A stretch of DNA of 64,000 nt from Cytospora piceicola (GCA_023375675.1 JALQBC010000047.1:1-64000); one strand, 5' to 3'. Positions 13,402 to 26,456 are shown, counted from the first letter of the stretch. Numbers and translations are program-made. Notes: generated from the sequence alone by a model not told the origin.

Positions 13402-14156
13402 TCAAGATTGTGCCTCGTTGTTGAGCTCATCAAAGGCGACGCACAACGCAGCCATGAGCGCAAAGTCCACGCCAGGAGCAACAGTAAGGCCGTATGTGTT
13501 CTGGTCGAAGGCCCACGTGCTGAAGCTTGCGAACATGGACTTGCGATGGATCTGGGCGACCACCACGCCTCGGCTCTCGTCGACGATCTCGGCCGACGAG
13601 TCGCGCCAGTTCCCCTTCACGACCAGGGTCTCATCCTTGCCGTGGGCCGAGGTAAATGTTGCCGTAGCTTTGGAACCGACGACTTCTGCACCGTTAGCAA
13701 TATGTTGTGGAACAAAGAAGGTCGCCATATCTCGATCTCGAAACACTGGCCCCCCTTCCCCTTCCTCCTTCCTCCGCCCCCAACACGGGGAGACAGATTC
13801 AGTGGTAGTGATTATTTGCCGCACTCACGTTGGAACCCAGTCTTCACCTCGAAGAACTTGTTGCCCTTTGGATCCACGGCCTTGTAATACGTGTGCACGA
13901 GGTGGAAATGCTCCTTCTTCAGGTCGAACAGGTGGTTGCCCTGCATGTCGTAGAACGACTTCCGGCTGGTGAGCAAGCTCGGGTCGACCTTGAAGATGGG
14001 GTATGGCTTCTGGCCGTTTTGCGGGTCGAGGATGATGTCGAAGGCATCGCCTGTGATGGACATGACTTTCTCCTTTAGGATCAGCTTGACTTGTTGCTGG
14101 GTGTTGATGAATTGCGTGCACCCGATGGGCGGGTTGACGGCTGTGAGGTGCGTCAT
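13402..14156 (-). CDS. LURP-one-related (tubby-like fold) protein
   Basis: Two exons, complement(13402..13685, 13829..14156), joined across a 143-bp intron (GTGAGT...GCAG) to give 203 aa. The sequence has the LURP-one-related layout: an N-terminal strand-rich half with I-x-G-D-A-F-D-I and a D-x-x-G-x-x-L-F-D-L-type turn, then V-K-G-N-W-R-D and a C-terminal helix (VDFALMAALCVAFDEL) that would plug the barrel. Members in plants and fungi have a tubby/phospholipid-scramblase-like fold. Some are defence-associated, but biochemical roles are poorly known. The ATG at 14,156 follows a CAA/CAACAA-rich leader (14,170-14,215, minus strand). The family call is fairly sure; the function is not. Confidence 0.8.
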
Positions 14157-16507
14157 ATTTGCTAGTTGTTGTCCTTGTTATTGTTATTATCGATGTTGTT
14201 GTTGTTGTTGTTGTAGTATGGACAGAGCAGGAGTGTGGAGGTTAGGGAATTAGAGAATTATGTATGAAGGAGGGTCAGTCTCTCAGGTGCTTAAAATAGA
14301 TAAATACTCAAGTCTGTATTCCCTGCACGTGCTGTGCCATTCCAGTCACGACTGTGTCGTTGGTTGCTTATGCATACGTTAGTTGCAATCAATTGATGGC
14401 CGGTTCGGAGGCCTAAAGCTGCCCTGGCTGCCCAAGCAATGGAGACGCGCACGACTCGCATGGCTGAAGCAGCTGCGCCACCATGCCTGCAGCTACAGCC
14501 GCCATGCTCCCCCTTTTGGCAAGGAACTGTCAGTCCATCGCACAGAGGGCCTTGTGATAAAGTGATAGCATGTTAGAGGTGCAGTGGCAGAAGCAATTGT
14601 ATCATGAGTAAGGCGGGTGTCACTACTCGTGCGATCGTGACAAGTTGATACAGTGGTGGACCCCCATATAACATACGGCCCGTCTAAGAGAATATATGCT
14701 ACAGATGGGTTATATGCTATTTAAGGGTAAGGGGTTATATATATTATCTATAAATCCATCCAGTATATATATATATCTTATATCAAGAGTTTATGCTATA
14801 GAGGGATATGTTATATAGGGTGTTATATAGGGTGTTACTACCCTAGGGTACTGTAACTTCAATTTGCTGTCGTCAGGGTTCGTTTCGACCACCCCGACAA
14901 CCATACTTTCAAGCTTTACCCTACCTGAAACAACTTGTTGACCCAGCCAAGCACACTTTCGTAACCTTCTTTCAACAATTCAAATCTACTGATTGAATCT
15001 TCAAGTCACTCAATCTGGGTGAGTAAAGTGTGAACTCTTTGAAACTTTGGACAGTCAATTCCATATTGTTACAGGCTGCGCCCGTGATTTGACCCAGGAA
15101 CCCTTTGCTGAGTCCAGCAGCTTCTTGAAAGCTATTCATTTTCTTCTTATCTCTTAACACACCCCTTTTCCGTATCCACCCTGGTAGCATTATTTTCCAG
15201 GGCAGGTTTATACGTTCGAATAACTGTTGATACTGAACCTTTGTCAAGTATCGTTGTCCATACTAATTGCGTCAGTTGTGCCCCACCTTATCGAGTATAA
15301 TGGTTTGCCCCTCGAGGACTTATACCCCCGGGACATACCACGCTTCATGCCTATGAGAGGTTGACTTTTGCGTATAAATATTAATAGGTGATATACACAA
15401 GCCCATATCTTAATGACTTCTAACCCAGCCATTAGCCAAGGATGCTCTACATAATCGAATCCAACAATCATGGAAAACGTAAGTAAACACTGATAGAGGC
15501 TGGAAATAGATTCCCTTGTTCACTCGAGCCCTGTGCATTCTACTTGTCACCATGTTCGAGGTGCACCCTCCTTGGGTTTTGTCCAAGTATATATCTCATC
15601 TGCTCTTTCAATCCCGGTTTTATCACTACAGTATTTTCTACAGTTACTGAATATTACTGAGGGATGGAAGAGTGAGCCGTTAAGTGGACGAGGCTATTTA
15701 TTCTATGGCTTGACTGACAGCGGCACCACCAGGAGAAATATATGTAGCTAAGCCTGCATGCAAACTCGAAAAACACTGCGGGATGTGACTCTTGGGGCTC
15801 GGGGCTCCAAAGTTAGGACATTATTCAGTTATGGATTTAAACTCAGTATCGATCTCTCTCCACCATATTTATAACTCTATTGGGGCCACTGGAAACCGCA
15901 TCAGAATAACTAGCAGTAACCAGAGTACTTGAATAGGGTTGTGACTTGCCAAGATTCCCATGATTCTCTGTTCTGAAATGCTCGTGGCCTCTTACTTTCC
16001 CATGCACAAACCCACAAACAGCAAACAGCGATTCCACGAAGATAGATAATATCTCCCGATGTTGGTCGCGGTGCTAATCTCCACATTCCGTGCGTGCTAG
16101 TTGCCGCTGTGGCTGAATGGTTCCTGCACAATTATAATGCACGTTGAACCCAGTATTGAAGTGGGCCCTCACAGTCAGCCAGTCAAGTATTCAAGTCTTT
16201 GCCATCCGGAGGTGCCTTCATTCAGGAATTTCCTCTGCCCAACCCTCCTCCCGATGCGATAACACTTGATTAAACCCGCCGCAGTCAGGAGTCAAAACCC
16301 AAGCAGAGCCAGTTGTGTCAGATGCATGGAGGACCGACCAGAACGAACCCCCCCTATGTGAGTAACATACGAGAGCAATCAAAGTCCCCTTCCCGGTTAT
16401 ATGTTGAGTCCCAAGACATGTTTCATCTGGGAACAACAAAAGCTATACTTTTGGACCCTGTCTCGCGACTCTTGTTTCTCTCTGTTCGAGGCAAATACTA
16501 ACTGTCG
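14157..16507. other. Long intergenic tract, partly AT-rich
   Basis: About 2.3 kb. 14,640-14,850 is AT-rich with TATATA runs and repeated TTATATAGGG-like words. Two short overlapping minus-strand frames (14,972-15,247 and 15,244-15,471) have no recognisable similarity and no convincing splice sites. Nothing else is supported. Confidence 0.5.
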
Positions 16508-17693
16508 ATGTCGAAGTGGCCCGGGGGTATTCCCTCACATATCCGGTGCCATACAGAACCCATTTCCACGGATATGTGGGCCGAAGAGGTAAGGGGCTGG
16601 TTGCTCTTCCTCGATGTGAGTACTCCCGTCATCTTCTAACATACTCAGGTAGAGAGCATGGACCTCTAATATGTAATTGGATAGGAAAACATTGTTCCAC
16701 GACCAGGGAATCATCCAAGCGATGATGAGTTTGAATTGGACCAACGTCGCCTCCTCGTGTCCCAATGGGCCTCTCTAGCCCAGGCCGATCGCGATGCCTA
16801 CCAGTCACGCGCACAACATATTCGTCCCGGGGACTGGATGCCGCCGGTGGGGACTTTCAAGGCTGACCACGTTAAATTTAGGGATGACACTTGCATTGTC
16901 GACAACAGAATCAACTGTGTCATCCCGCAGCCCATGATCCCCCGCAACCGTGCTCTTCTTGCCAAGGCTCGTATCCTGCTCTACTATCTGGACGGAGACG
17001 ATGGGCCTATTCTCGAATATGAGTCCGATGTCACAATATGCATGCCCAACCCCGCCCTAGGACCTGGGGCTGCAGTGAACACTGGGCAAGACTTTATCAT
17101 GTGGAGATACGTTGAAAACGCAGACTTTGGACCGATGTCAATGACGAGGACGGGCACTGTAATCATGGCCGACGAGATCCGGGAGCGCATCCTCATTGAC
17201 CAGGAGGCTCTGGATACGGGGCGTGTGTACTTTTGTAGCTTTGACACAAACGGGCAGGTGAGCGCTGGCTGCCATATACGTCCGCAGGTGATACTCTGTG
17301 AATGGTGGATCAATGTTATAGGCCTAGGCCACAGTCTCAGGAGACTTATGAGAGATAGGGAGTCGCAGTGGAAGTTCACCAGCAGCCACCCGCTCGCCGG
17401 AAACCGCCCGTAAGCTCCCCTCCTGAGCCTTGCAGGTTGAGGATCATTGCTAATCGGGACGCAATAGTTTGGACATGGAACAACCCATCCTGGATATACT
17501 TGAGGACTGCAAACCATTCCTACACGGCGGTATCGACGAGTGGATGGACGACATCGAGAGGTATGCGCCTGGATATCTGGAGATGGAGGAGGCTGGGGAT
17601 GGTATGGCACCTGACTACGACCACTCGAAGTTTAGAAACAGCGAGGAGTTAGAGGGTATTCCGCGAGAGGATCTTGAAATACAAGAGTGTTAG
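16508..17693 (+). CDS. Hypothetical fungal protein, 352 aa
   Basis: Three exons, join(16508..16615, 16685..17409, 17468..17693), with 69-bp and 58-bp introns (GTGAGT...ATAG; GTAAGC...ATAG with GCTAATC). The first ATG after an in-frame stop is at 16,508. Not recognised. The N-terminal 80 residues contain W-A-S-L-A-Q-A-D-R-D-A-Y, faintly like the end of an HMG box; this is not enough to call. The middle part (about residues 90-270) is a compact globular-looking sequence without signal peptide or TM, and the C-terminus is acidic. It is convergent with the kinase-like gene (stop codons 242 bp apart). Confidence 0.65.
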
Positions 17694-17935
17694 TAAAACC
17701 CGGATACGCATCGTCACAGGACGAGTCATCATCAGGGGAGGATTAGCCTCTAGGGAAGAGGAACGCTGTTAGAACGATTACCGAAGTTTGCGCTCTCGGT
17801 TCCACCAGATGAGCGGGTGTCTGTCAAACAACAGATGAGGAGGCCCATATACAAAAGCTGTATTATTACCTACAAAACACACCGCGATAATAGTCGCCGA
17901 ACTTACTTCAAATGTTTATAGTCTACATAGTGCCC

Positions 17936-19852
17936 TCAAGGCGGTTCCGCGAAGATCCTCCGGGCGTTCTCCATAAGCTCCTCGTCCGACTCCCCGTCCC
18001 TGAGATCTACCCTGCCAATATTATTATTGATAAACCGGAACAGGTACCGCGGCGGTGGCCGAAAGAAAGGATCATGATCCAGGCACCTGAGAATCAAGGT
18101 CCGGAGAGCCCTATCACAGGCGTCAAACTCGGCAGAAGCAAGAATCGAGCCGTAGCTGAACCTGTTGGATGTGACCCCCTGCGCGTCCGTGAAGGCGTAC
18201 GGCAAGGCGACGGGCGGGTCCGGCGGGTAGCACCGCGTGATGAGGCACAGCATGACCAGGCCGACCTGGTAGAGGTTGGAAAACCACCAGTAGTTCCCCG
18301 CCGTCCTCTCGTTTCTGAGCTGCTCCATCCCCCGGGCCGCCTCGTAGTCCCACTCGTCCGTGAACTGCTCCGGCGTGAAGAAGCTGGGCTTTCCGGCCGC
18401 CCGCTGCGCCCAGAGCTTCCGCTCGTCGGTCTGGAACTCCCGGGTGGCGAACACGCCCAGGCCGGGGTCTCCTATCTTCACTATGGGGACGGATCCGTGG
18501 TCGCCGCCTGGGAGGCCGAAGTCTCCGACGAGAGCTGTAGCACATTGTCCTTTAGCAAGTCTCTCTCCATCACGGGTGGTATTTGGCTGCTAGTTACCAT
18601 TCTGTGGGTCAATGTCGAAATGCACCAGCGGTGGGGTGTTCATATCAGGCCCGACAGTCTCGTCTTGCGCCACGATCTGTTCGCTCCAGGGGTCCCTACC
18701 CGCGGGACAATATCGAAAGGGGAAGGCCATAGCAAGGCATGCCTTGAACAGACAGTCGAACATGAGCCATAGCATCCTGTTGGACAGACGATCATTTCCT
18801 CGTAACCTGGCGATCAAGTCATGAAGCGTGCCGCGGCGCATGTACTCCATGACGATAATATCACCACGTTGGTCTAATGCCCTTCGAGCAGCTTGTATGG
18901 AAGCCGTTGCCGTGTCGACTTCCATATGATCCCTTGCATCATTGTCGTCGACATCGTCAGCGTTACGATCTGGTGGCACATTATTCCCTACTCTTAAACG
19001 AGAGAATAATCCTCTCAGCCTTCTCAGTCTAGAGATTGGCCTTGCAGGAAGTCGTAAGGCCTGGAGCACACATCTCTGCACAAAGTGCTGTGCTCCCGAC
19101 ATGGCCTTCCACATAGGAAACCGTGTCAGTCTTCATATCCCCCTCACTCTCAGGCACACCTGGCCCCCTTGGGAAGAGGAAGGAAACAAAAAAGGAACAG
19201 AAGCACTCACCACAAAATTCTCCTTCTCCTTCTGCATATCCCTCCTCCCCACAGACATGCTCGCCTTGACCACGACCGGGAGCGCCACCCCATCCCCATC
19301 CCTCATCTCAAACAGGAACGCCGCCCCCGCCCCCCCAAACCCCAACACCTTCCGGAACCGGTACCGCGCGGGCCTGAAGTCCCCCTCCAGCCGGCGCCCC
19401 ACCCGCCGGGCGCTCCGCGCCTCCCGCACCCGCGGGTCCCGCGGCCGCAGCAGCGGGTCCAGGCCGCCGGGCGCCGGGACCTCTTCGATCCGGGCGGTGG
19501 CCTGCGCGGGCGGGTAGCGCGGGTGGCCCGGCCACCGGCCCCGGTTGGGCGGGATCCTGAAGCGCTGGCGGATGGGGCGGCGGGCCTCGCGGTCGTACTC
19601 CGTGAACGCCCTGGTGCTCACCCGGTAGTGCGCGAAGAGGTCGATCAGGAGCTGCTTGAGCTCGACGAGTGCGTCTCTCGGGGCCCGGGGGGCCGGGCGC
19701 TGCCTTGGTGGTGGTGGTGGGTTGGAGGCATAAGGTGGTACTACTTGTAATGGTGGTGATGGTGGTGTATTGGTGACATATCTTGGTAGCGAGTCTAGTA
19801 GTGGTGGGTTGGAGAGATAAATTGGTGGTGGGGTGTTCCTGGGGTGTGCCAT
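17936..19852 (-). CDS. Protein-kinase-like protein (DPG variant of DFG)
   Basis: Three exons, complement(17936..18534, 18598..19105, 19211..19852), introns of 63 and 105 bp, giving 582 aa. A Pro-rich N-terminus (about 160 residues) precedes a kinase fold: Gly-rich loop L-G-F-G-G-A-G at about 169-175, V-V-V-K with candidate ATP-binding Lys196, catalytic loop H-F-D-I-D-P-Q-N at 376-383 (Asp378, Asn383 kept), and metal-binding motif D-P-G at 406-408 where DFG is usual. A decoy G-D-F-G sits at 387-390 before it. Expanded families of such kinase-like proteins are common in filamentous fungi and are mostly uncharacterised. Catalytic residues are kept, so activity is possible; substrate unknown. ATG at 19,852 is chosen because upstream in-frame codons begin only with TTG. 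Confidence 0.75.
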
Positions 19853-20806
19853 TTTCTCGAGTCTGATCAATAAATCAAGGGCTCGCGGTTGGGTTTCGTA
19901 CAAACTGTTGTGTTTTGTTTTCCTTCGGTTTTGTGTGGTTATTGTGCTGTTAAATCAAATTCGTAAATCTTCAAGACAAAGAGCGCCGAAAGGGGCCCAG
20001 TTCATAGCCAAAAGCAGCCCGGCCCAGAAAGGGTCAGGACAAAGGTAATAGGTAGACTATCCGGACGAAAGCATTCTATTCTTGCTTTTTCTTCACACGA
20101 CTGCTAGTACCGAGCCATAGCACCTTGAAGAGGCTTAACACCCCTCCTCGTCTTCCGTTTTCAAGCCGACCTAGACGTAGATGGAAGAAGACCAGCAGAC
20201 GAGACCAGGGCGAAATCTCCCACTCAGCAGCCAGAGGACCCATGAAGTGCACATTATGACACTGCACCTGTTGACCAGTACCAACGAACCAGAAATCCTC
20301 TCACAACTCCAATTGCACGCCAACCGATGCGCTACTGACTTATACAAGTAAAGGTGCTCCATAAAATGCCACACCCCTCCCATTCCCAAGGAAAGTGGTA
20401 TGTAGATGATGATTCCGCGGCCTTTCGGGAAAACAAAACACCAAAAAAAAAAAAAGGCCTGAAAAACAACGACACAGGTATCATCATACAGCCCAACCCA
20501 GAGTCCTGCCCGGGGACGGGGCCAACTGCTTAGTTTCCTCGGGATTCCCCTGTAATGATCCCATATCCCTTAACCACAAGCCCTCCCAGAAACGCCTCTT
20601 TCTTGCACACTTCCCTTCCCTTTCCTTCCCTTCCCTTTCCTTGCCTTCCCTCCCCTCCCTCTAATCTCCCCCCATCACAAAAGAAACCTCCCGCCATCCC
20701 ACCCCCTCACGAGCGAAAAGTCCCGAGACCCAGACAGCGACACCTAGTTCTCCCCCCCAGCAACCCCCCCTCCGTCCGGACCCCTCCTCCTCCTCCGCTG
20801 CTTCCC
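19853..20806. other. Intergenic
   Basis: Upstream region of the kinase-like gene and 3' flank of the ApsB-like gene. It contains an A13 run at about 20,439-20,452 and pyrimidine-rich TTCCC/CTTCC repeats at 20,610-20,670. No supported gene. Confidence 0.6.
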
Positions 20807-23800
20807 CTAGTTAGCACCACCCCCACCCCCACCACTGCCGCCGCCGGCGCCGCCGCTCCCAGCCGCGGACAGCGCGGCCTCCATCCTCTTCCGCCTCTCC
20901 ATCTTGGCCTCCCGCGCCTGCGCCTGCAGCGCCACCTCCTCCAGCGTCACGATCTTGCGCGACGCCTCCGACCGGTCCAGCAGCCTGCCCTCCCTCTCGG
21001 CCCGGAGCTTGCCCTCCAGGTCCTTGAGCCGGTGCAGCCACTTCATCTCCGCGTCGGACGGCGCGCCCGGGGAGAGCGGGCCCCCGCCCCCGCCCCCGCC
21101 CGCCGTCAGCGTGCTGCTGCTGGGCGGGTTGCTGTACTCGCTGAGGACGTCCGGCGTGGCCGCCGCGGACGTCGCGGTGAAGCCGCCGCCTGCGTCGTTC
21201 TCCGCGCCGGCGCCGCGGGACTGGTTGGACCTCTCCCTCGTCAGCGTTGACGTCCGGCTCAGGCTCATGCGGTGCGCCGATGACCCTGAGCTGGTCGTCC
21301 GCGTGAGCCCGAGGGTGCGCGAGCTCTGGCGGCTGCCCACACCGCGGTGGCTGTCCCTCTCCCCCGACCTGTCCCTCCGTGTCGGGCCGGTGGGGATGCT
21401 CGGGCTGGGTGATCCGGCATCATAGCCCTTGTCCGCCCTCGGGTCCAGCATCGCGTCTTGTGCCTGCCTCGAGCGGACCTCGTTGGCCGTGCGGAGGGTG
21501 GCGTTGTCGACCTTGAGTTGGCGGTACGCATCTTCCAGCTTTGCCATGCGCTGTTTCTGCTCCTCGAGAAGAGCCTGGGACATCTGTCCAGCAATGCCAA
21601 TGCTACCGGTGGCTACACCGTTGCGCACCAGAGACTCGATTTTATCGAGCTTCTTGATGCGCTTCTCGAGTGTCTCCTCCAGGTGCTGATACTCCCTCCA
21701 CAGCTCGCGCTCCACAGACTTGACGCGGTCCTGGAACTTGCCCACAATGGACTCGATGGTTCTGACGGCCGCCAGCAGGTTCTTGCTAAAACCAGGCAAC
21801 ATCGTCGCCACGGCCTCGAGGGACGGCAGAGCGCGGCCGCTGATCAGGCTGTTGTCGTGCGCCCAGTCCGTTCCACAGAGACTTGACAGCCTCGTCCAGA
21901 GGACGAGCAACAGACTGTTGCGTTCGTTTAGCTGCTCCTTGAGGGTGGATTCAAGCTTGGCGAGGCGCTGCTTGTCTTTGTCCTTGGTGGTCTCGAGCTC
22001 CTTGATACGGAGCTCGGCCGAAGACATGTTGCCGTGCACATGCAGATGCGTCTTTTGCAAGGTCTCGACCTGGTTCTTGGTGTTGCGGTGGAGCTGTTGT
22101 TCTTTAGCCAGAACCTCGGCAAGCCGGCGGGATTCCAATGCCGAGGTCTCGAGGAGCTCATCGCGCTGCTTGATGAGGTGGTCCTTCTCATTGATTGATG
22201 CCCGAGCGGTATCAAGATCGCGGCACGTTGCGTCGAGATCGCGTTGAAGCTTGGAGATGTCCTAAACCGAGACTGGTTAGCAAATTGGACAAACATAGAA
22301 TCATGAGGAGCGAGACTGACCCTGAGGAAGCTGGACCTCGTTCCGTTGAGGTCACCCAGCGCCTCCCTCAAGTTGTTTTCCAACTCCAGTAACCTCTCCT
22401 TCCACGACGCAGCCTCAACCTCCTGCTTGGACAGGTTCTTGCGCAGCTTCCGGGCCTCGTCCCTCGCTGACGAAATCTCCCGGTTGAGGTTATTGACCAC
22501 CTGTTGCACTTCCTCCTTCTCCTGGCTCGCCACCGTCTCGCGCTGTTGCCGCTCCGCCTGGAGTTGGTTCTCTAGCTCCTTAACCTTCTCCTTCTCGTCA
22601 CGGACGGAACCCTCGAGATTCGCGACTTGGCCGACCAGGTCGCCGATGCGAAGCTTGTCGCCTTCTTGCTCATCCCTGAGGAAGGCGATCTCGCCCTGCG
22701 TGGACTCGAGTTGGATGCCGAGCCGCTGTGATTTATCGTTGGACTCGATCAGTTTTGTCTCCAACTCATCGAGTTCCTTGTTTGCCTCGGTCATCTCTTC
22801 TTCGAGCTGCTTGATCCGCCTGAGTTGTGTTTCTTGTGTGTCCTCGAAGTTTATCATGTCCTCGCTCAGCCTGCGCATCTCCTCCTGTAAGGCCTCCTGG
22901 TTCTCGTTACGTTCTGCAAGCTCCTGGTTCAGTCGTCCGATTTCTTGGTCCCTCTGCTCGGCTTCCGCCTCGAGGTGGTCAATCTCATCCTGTGCTTCAG
23001 CTTGCAGAGCAGTGAATTCTTCGCCCAGCGCGGAGTTCTCCTGCAGAAGCTCATCACGCTCCTGTTGTAAAGTGAGAAGGTCGTTCTGGGTCGCCTCAAG
23101 CTCTTCTTGAAGTTGATGGGCTATCGTTTCGAAGTGTTTTCTGCCCTCTGCCTCCACCTCGTACTCCTGTATGTAGTTGCTCAGTTCCTGTTGCAAATCC
23201 TGGTTATGCATCTTGACGGTATTGAGCTTGTCACGGATCTCGGACAGCTTGTTTTCAAGCTCCTCACGTTCTGGATCTTCCTCCAGCGTCGTAGTGCGGT
23301 TCATCCCACTCCCCCGGGATTGAGGTCGATCGTTCACGCCTGCGCGAGATGCGGATCTTTCTAGTATGCTGTCGACGACGGAGGGTGCAGGCCCACCACG
23401 CCGAGAAGACATTTTCAGGTCCTCGATCTCTTGGTAGAGCCTCTCTTTCTCTCGATTCCTTGATGTCAGCATCGATGTCTGAGCACCAACCTCTCGTCTC
23501 AGCTCGGCATTCTCGTGCCTCAATTGTTCGCTCTCCCGTCGCAGTTCTTCGACGAAAGTGGTGCTGACGCTCATCATACTGTTCATAGTCTCGGCTTCCG
23601 ACATCCTCGTCTGCGGCCTTGACGGTGACTGCTTCCTTACGGGCTTTTTGGTTATGTTGTAAATATTGGTGGTGTGGCTCATGCCTGATGATGAGGGGCG
23701 GCCGCCTGGGTTCCTCGTGCTGCTGGCCAGCTCTTGCTTCAAGCGGAAGATCTCGTCACGCATATTGCGGTTCTCCTCGCCCATCCGCTTGTTGTCCTCG

Positions 23801-25830
23801 TCTGACTGCTCCCGCCGCGCCGTCTCTTGCGAGTAGAGTTCCTTCCAGACCTCGGTCTCATCATCCTGGCCAAGTGATTCCCCTACACGGTTCTCATTAA
23901 TAGATTGTAGATTCTTGACCATCTCCGCCATGCGTCTCTTTTCAGCCTCCTTGTTCATGTTCTCCTCCTTCAGCCTTTCGATCTCGTTGATGAACTCGTC
24001 GACCCGATCTCGCAGGTAAACCAGTTCCTCCTCGTTGGCTTGAGCATCGTAGTCGTCTGCTGTCGGTGCGGAGGATGCACCACTTTTGGCTGTGCTCGGT
24101 CGATCATCGTCATCTTTGAGCTTCTTCTCCATCTCCTTGACTCGGCGACGGAGAACCTTGTTATCACGCTGCAGCACAGCGACGCTGGTCTTGAGGTCCA
24201 CGTTCTCCGAGATCATCTCCTTAATACCCTCTTCGGAAAGCTTGTCGAGACGGTCACTCAGGAACATGACCTTCAGCTTCAGGTCAAAGTTCTCCTTGGA
24301 CAACCGCTCTATAGTGCTGCTCTGCTCCTTCAATGTGAGGTTCCGGCCGGTGCGGGTGGTACTCGCACTTGCGCCGAGGTTCACCTCGGAAAGCTTCCTC
24401 ATGGGCGTGACAAACCCGCTCTTTGTCCTGTATTCCTTAGCCAGCGACTCGGGCACATGCACGTTCCTAACGTGACGGGCGATAGCCGTGTCGGTGGGCT
24501 CGGTCAAGGGCTGCCTGGGGGCTTTTGGTGTTTCGAGCCGTTCATCGTTGGCATTATCAGATGAAATCCCCTCGTACTCATCCAGGGGCTCCAGTGGCTC
24601 CAGTGGCTCGACGCCTATCCGGCCCGTCGAGTCTTCGCGGAAGTCGGACGCCATGCTGCCCATGCTTATCTGTCTGGTCATGAGGTTGCTCATGCTGCTA
24701 TTCCGCGATGCCCCCGATGGCGGCATAGCATCGCCCGACTGCAGGGCGTGGTCTACGCTGAGGCCCTCTCTTGTCGCTACTGTCGCGTCACTCTCGACGT
24801 CGTCGATGAAGCCAGACGACGAAGATTGCTCGCTTCCCATCCGGCTGCGCAGATACCTGGGCGGGTTCTCGCTCTTCAGCGCATGGCCCGGTGTACTCCC
24901 CGCATCAAGATTGATTTTTGGTACGCTCATATCCGAAGTTTGATGTGAGAACCTTCCCAAAGCACCTGGTGCATTGTCCCTGTGTAGAAACGAGCTGTGG
25001 GTCGATGGATTGGGCCTAGGCATGCTGTCGCCCTCGCTCATAGAAAGCTCGCTTTCGTTGCCTGGTCTGTCCCTGGCGATGCTCAGTCTTGACATGGCTC
25101 TCGAGACCGAATTAGCAGTAGTCGCGCCGGCCGGGGAGGACGAAAACGCCTCGAGGGAAGATGTGCCCTCGCCAACATGTGGCAGGTCGGAAGATGGCTC
25201 CGTTTTGGGGTCGGGACTCGTCGTCTCGGCTTTGATTGGTTGAGCGTCGGTCGGTAAGGAGGGCGCGTCGTTGTGGCTCGGCTGAGGGGGGAGAGGTGAT
25301 CTTGGGAGTCTGGAGGGAGAGTCGAAGACAAAGGTATCGTCGAAGCCGAGGGAGTGTACGGTTGGAAGCGGGGAGATCGGAGTGGTGAAGCTGGATTCGA
25401 TGTCTTGCAAATGCTTTCGGAGCATCTGTGTAGTATAAGAATCGTTATGCTCGGGCTCGGGCTCGTGCTCGGGCTCAGCAGTGGCACCTTCTGTGTAGCT
25501 GGTGTTTGGCTCTCGATCCCGTGCTTGTGGTGGTGGTGGTGGTGGTGGTGAATGTTGTGAGCTTTTGGGGCGCTGAAGTATGGGGAAACTTCCGGCCCCT
25601 AAAGCGGCCTGTGGCTGGGATGATGTCGGTCGCGTCGGCGTGGGCACATCGTGATCGGTCTGGTTTGTGGGTATTATGTCGGCATCATTTTCTGAGACTC
25701 GATAGGACGTCGTCGGGCGCGAGCCGTGCGATTGGTCGAAGTCGTCGACAGTAGTGCTGGGTGATGAGGGGGGGAGCGGTTTGCTTGCTGCAATGTCCGT
25801 GGTACTGGTACTGGAGTCGCTGTCGTCCAT
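20807..25830 (-). CDS. ApsB/Mto1-type microtubule organiser (centrosomin-like coiled coil)
   Basis: Two exons, complement(20807..22261, 22322-side exon 22321..25830), removing a 59-bp intron with GTCAGT...TTTAG ends and GCTAACC branch site; 1,654 aa. The N-terminal 450 residues are Ser/Pro-rich and disordered. A centrosomin N-terminal motif 1 (Cnn_1N, the gamma-tubulin-complex binding motif) lies near residues 500-565 (K-E-N-F-D-L-K-L-K-V-M-F-L). Very long coiled coils follow to about 1,450. The C-terminus has an Mto2-binding-like helix (W-L-H-R-L-K-D-L-E-G-K-L-R-A-E-R-E, about 1,576-1,620) before a Gly-rich tail. In Aspergillus (ApsB) and fission yeast (Mto1) this protein recruits gamma-tubulin complexes to septal, spindle-pole and other organising centres. 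Length and domain order fit well. Confidence 0.85.
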
Positions 25831-26032
25831 CTCGTCACTCTTGTTCCCCTGGGCGCTGGGTGGCCCAATGCAGCCTCCCTTGCCGCCGCACGAATAGTGG
25901 TAGGTCTAGTTGCGGCGCATCCGCAAAACATGAACAAGGCAGATCCTGGGGTGAAGGATTGGGAGGATCGAGAGGTGGCAGCTTGGGATTCTTGGAGCTA
26001 GTCAGGGGCGTCTCGAGGGCTGGGAAAGGGAC

Positions 26033-26109
26033 TCGATGTCGGTGTCGATGTTTATGCCAATGTCGATGTTAATGTCGATGTCAATGTCAATGTCAATGTC
26101 GGTATCGAC
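26033..26109. repeat. GTCAAT/GTCGAT hexanucleotide repeat
   Basis: About a dozen hexamer units (GTCGAT, GTCAAT, GTTAAT variants) lie 200-280 bp upstream of the ApsB-like start codon. Confidence 0.8.
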
Positions 26110-26132
26110 CATGTCGTCGCGCCGTTGCCGAT

Positions 26133-26172
26133 TGATGCGTGATGCGTGGTGCGTGGTGCGTGGTGCGTGATA
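26133..26172. repeat. GCGTGRT heptanucleotide repeat
   Basis: Five to six units of GCGTGAT/GCGTGGT in tandem. Confidence 0.75.
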
Positions 26173-26380
26173 CGTGCAGCTTTGAGAGGGACTGCAGTGC
26201 TTGTAATACATAGAAGTGAAGCTGTGTGTCCTGGCCTCTCGCAGTTGAACAGTAAACATACCTAGGTAGTAAATCATGTCGCCGGCTCGCCCGAAGTTGT
26301 CTCGAACCTGACGCGCTTGGACCTTGTACTGGTAGCTTTCCGAGCGAGCGCAATGCGGCAGGGTCGCCCGTAGTGTTACT

Positions 26381-26456
26381 TGTACCTGTAGTGTACCTGT
26401 GCTGTACCTGTGCTGTACCTGTACCTGTAGTTGTCTGTACCTGTACCTGTACCTTG
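26381..26456. repeat. TGTACC-containing short tandem repeat
   Basis: Repeated GTACCTGT with GCT/AGT spacers, about eight imperfect units. Confidence 0.75.

Noticed and set aside
14972..15471. Two overlapping minus-strand frames as a gene
   Set aside because: No recognisable family, no splice sites to join them, low-complexity surroundings.
17258..17287. GTGAGC...CGCAG as a 30-bp intron in the 352-aa gene
   Set aside because: Too short for a fungal intron; the sequence is in frame and open when retained.
21928..22320. Continuous open frame of the ApsB-like gene running past 22,320 to 21,928
   Set aside because: After 22,320 that frame loses coiled-coil character, while splicing GTCAGT...TTTAG (22,262-22,320) restores it in another frame to 20,807.
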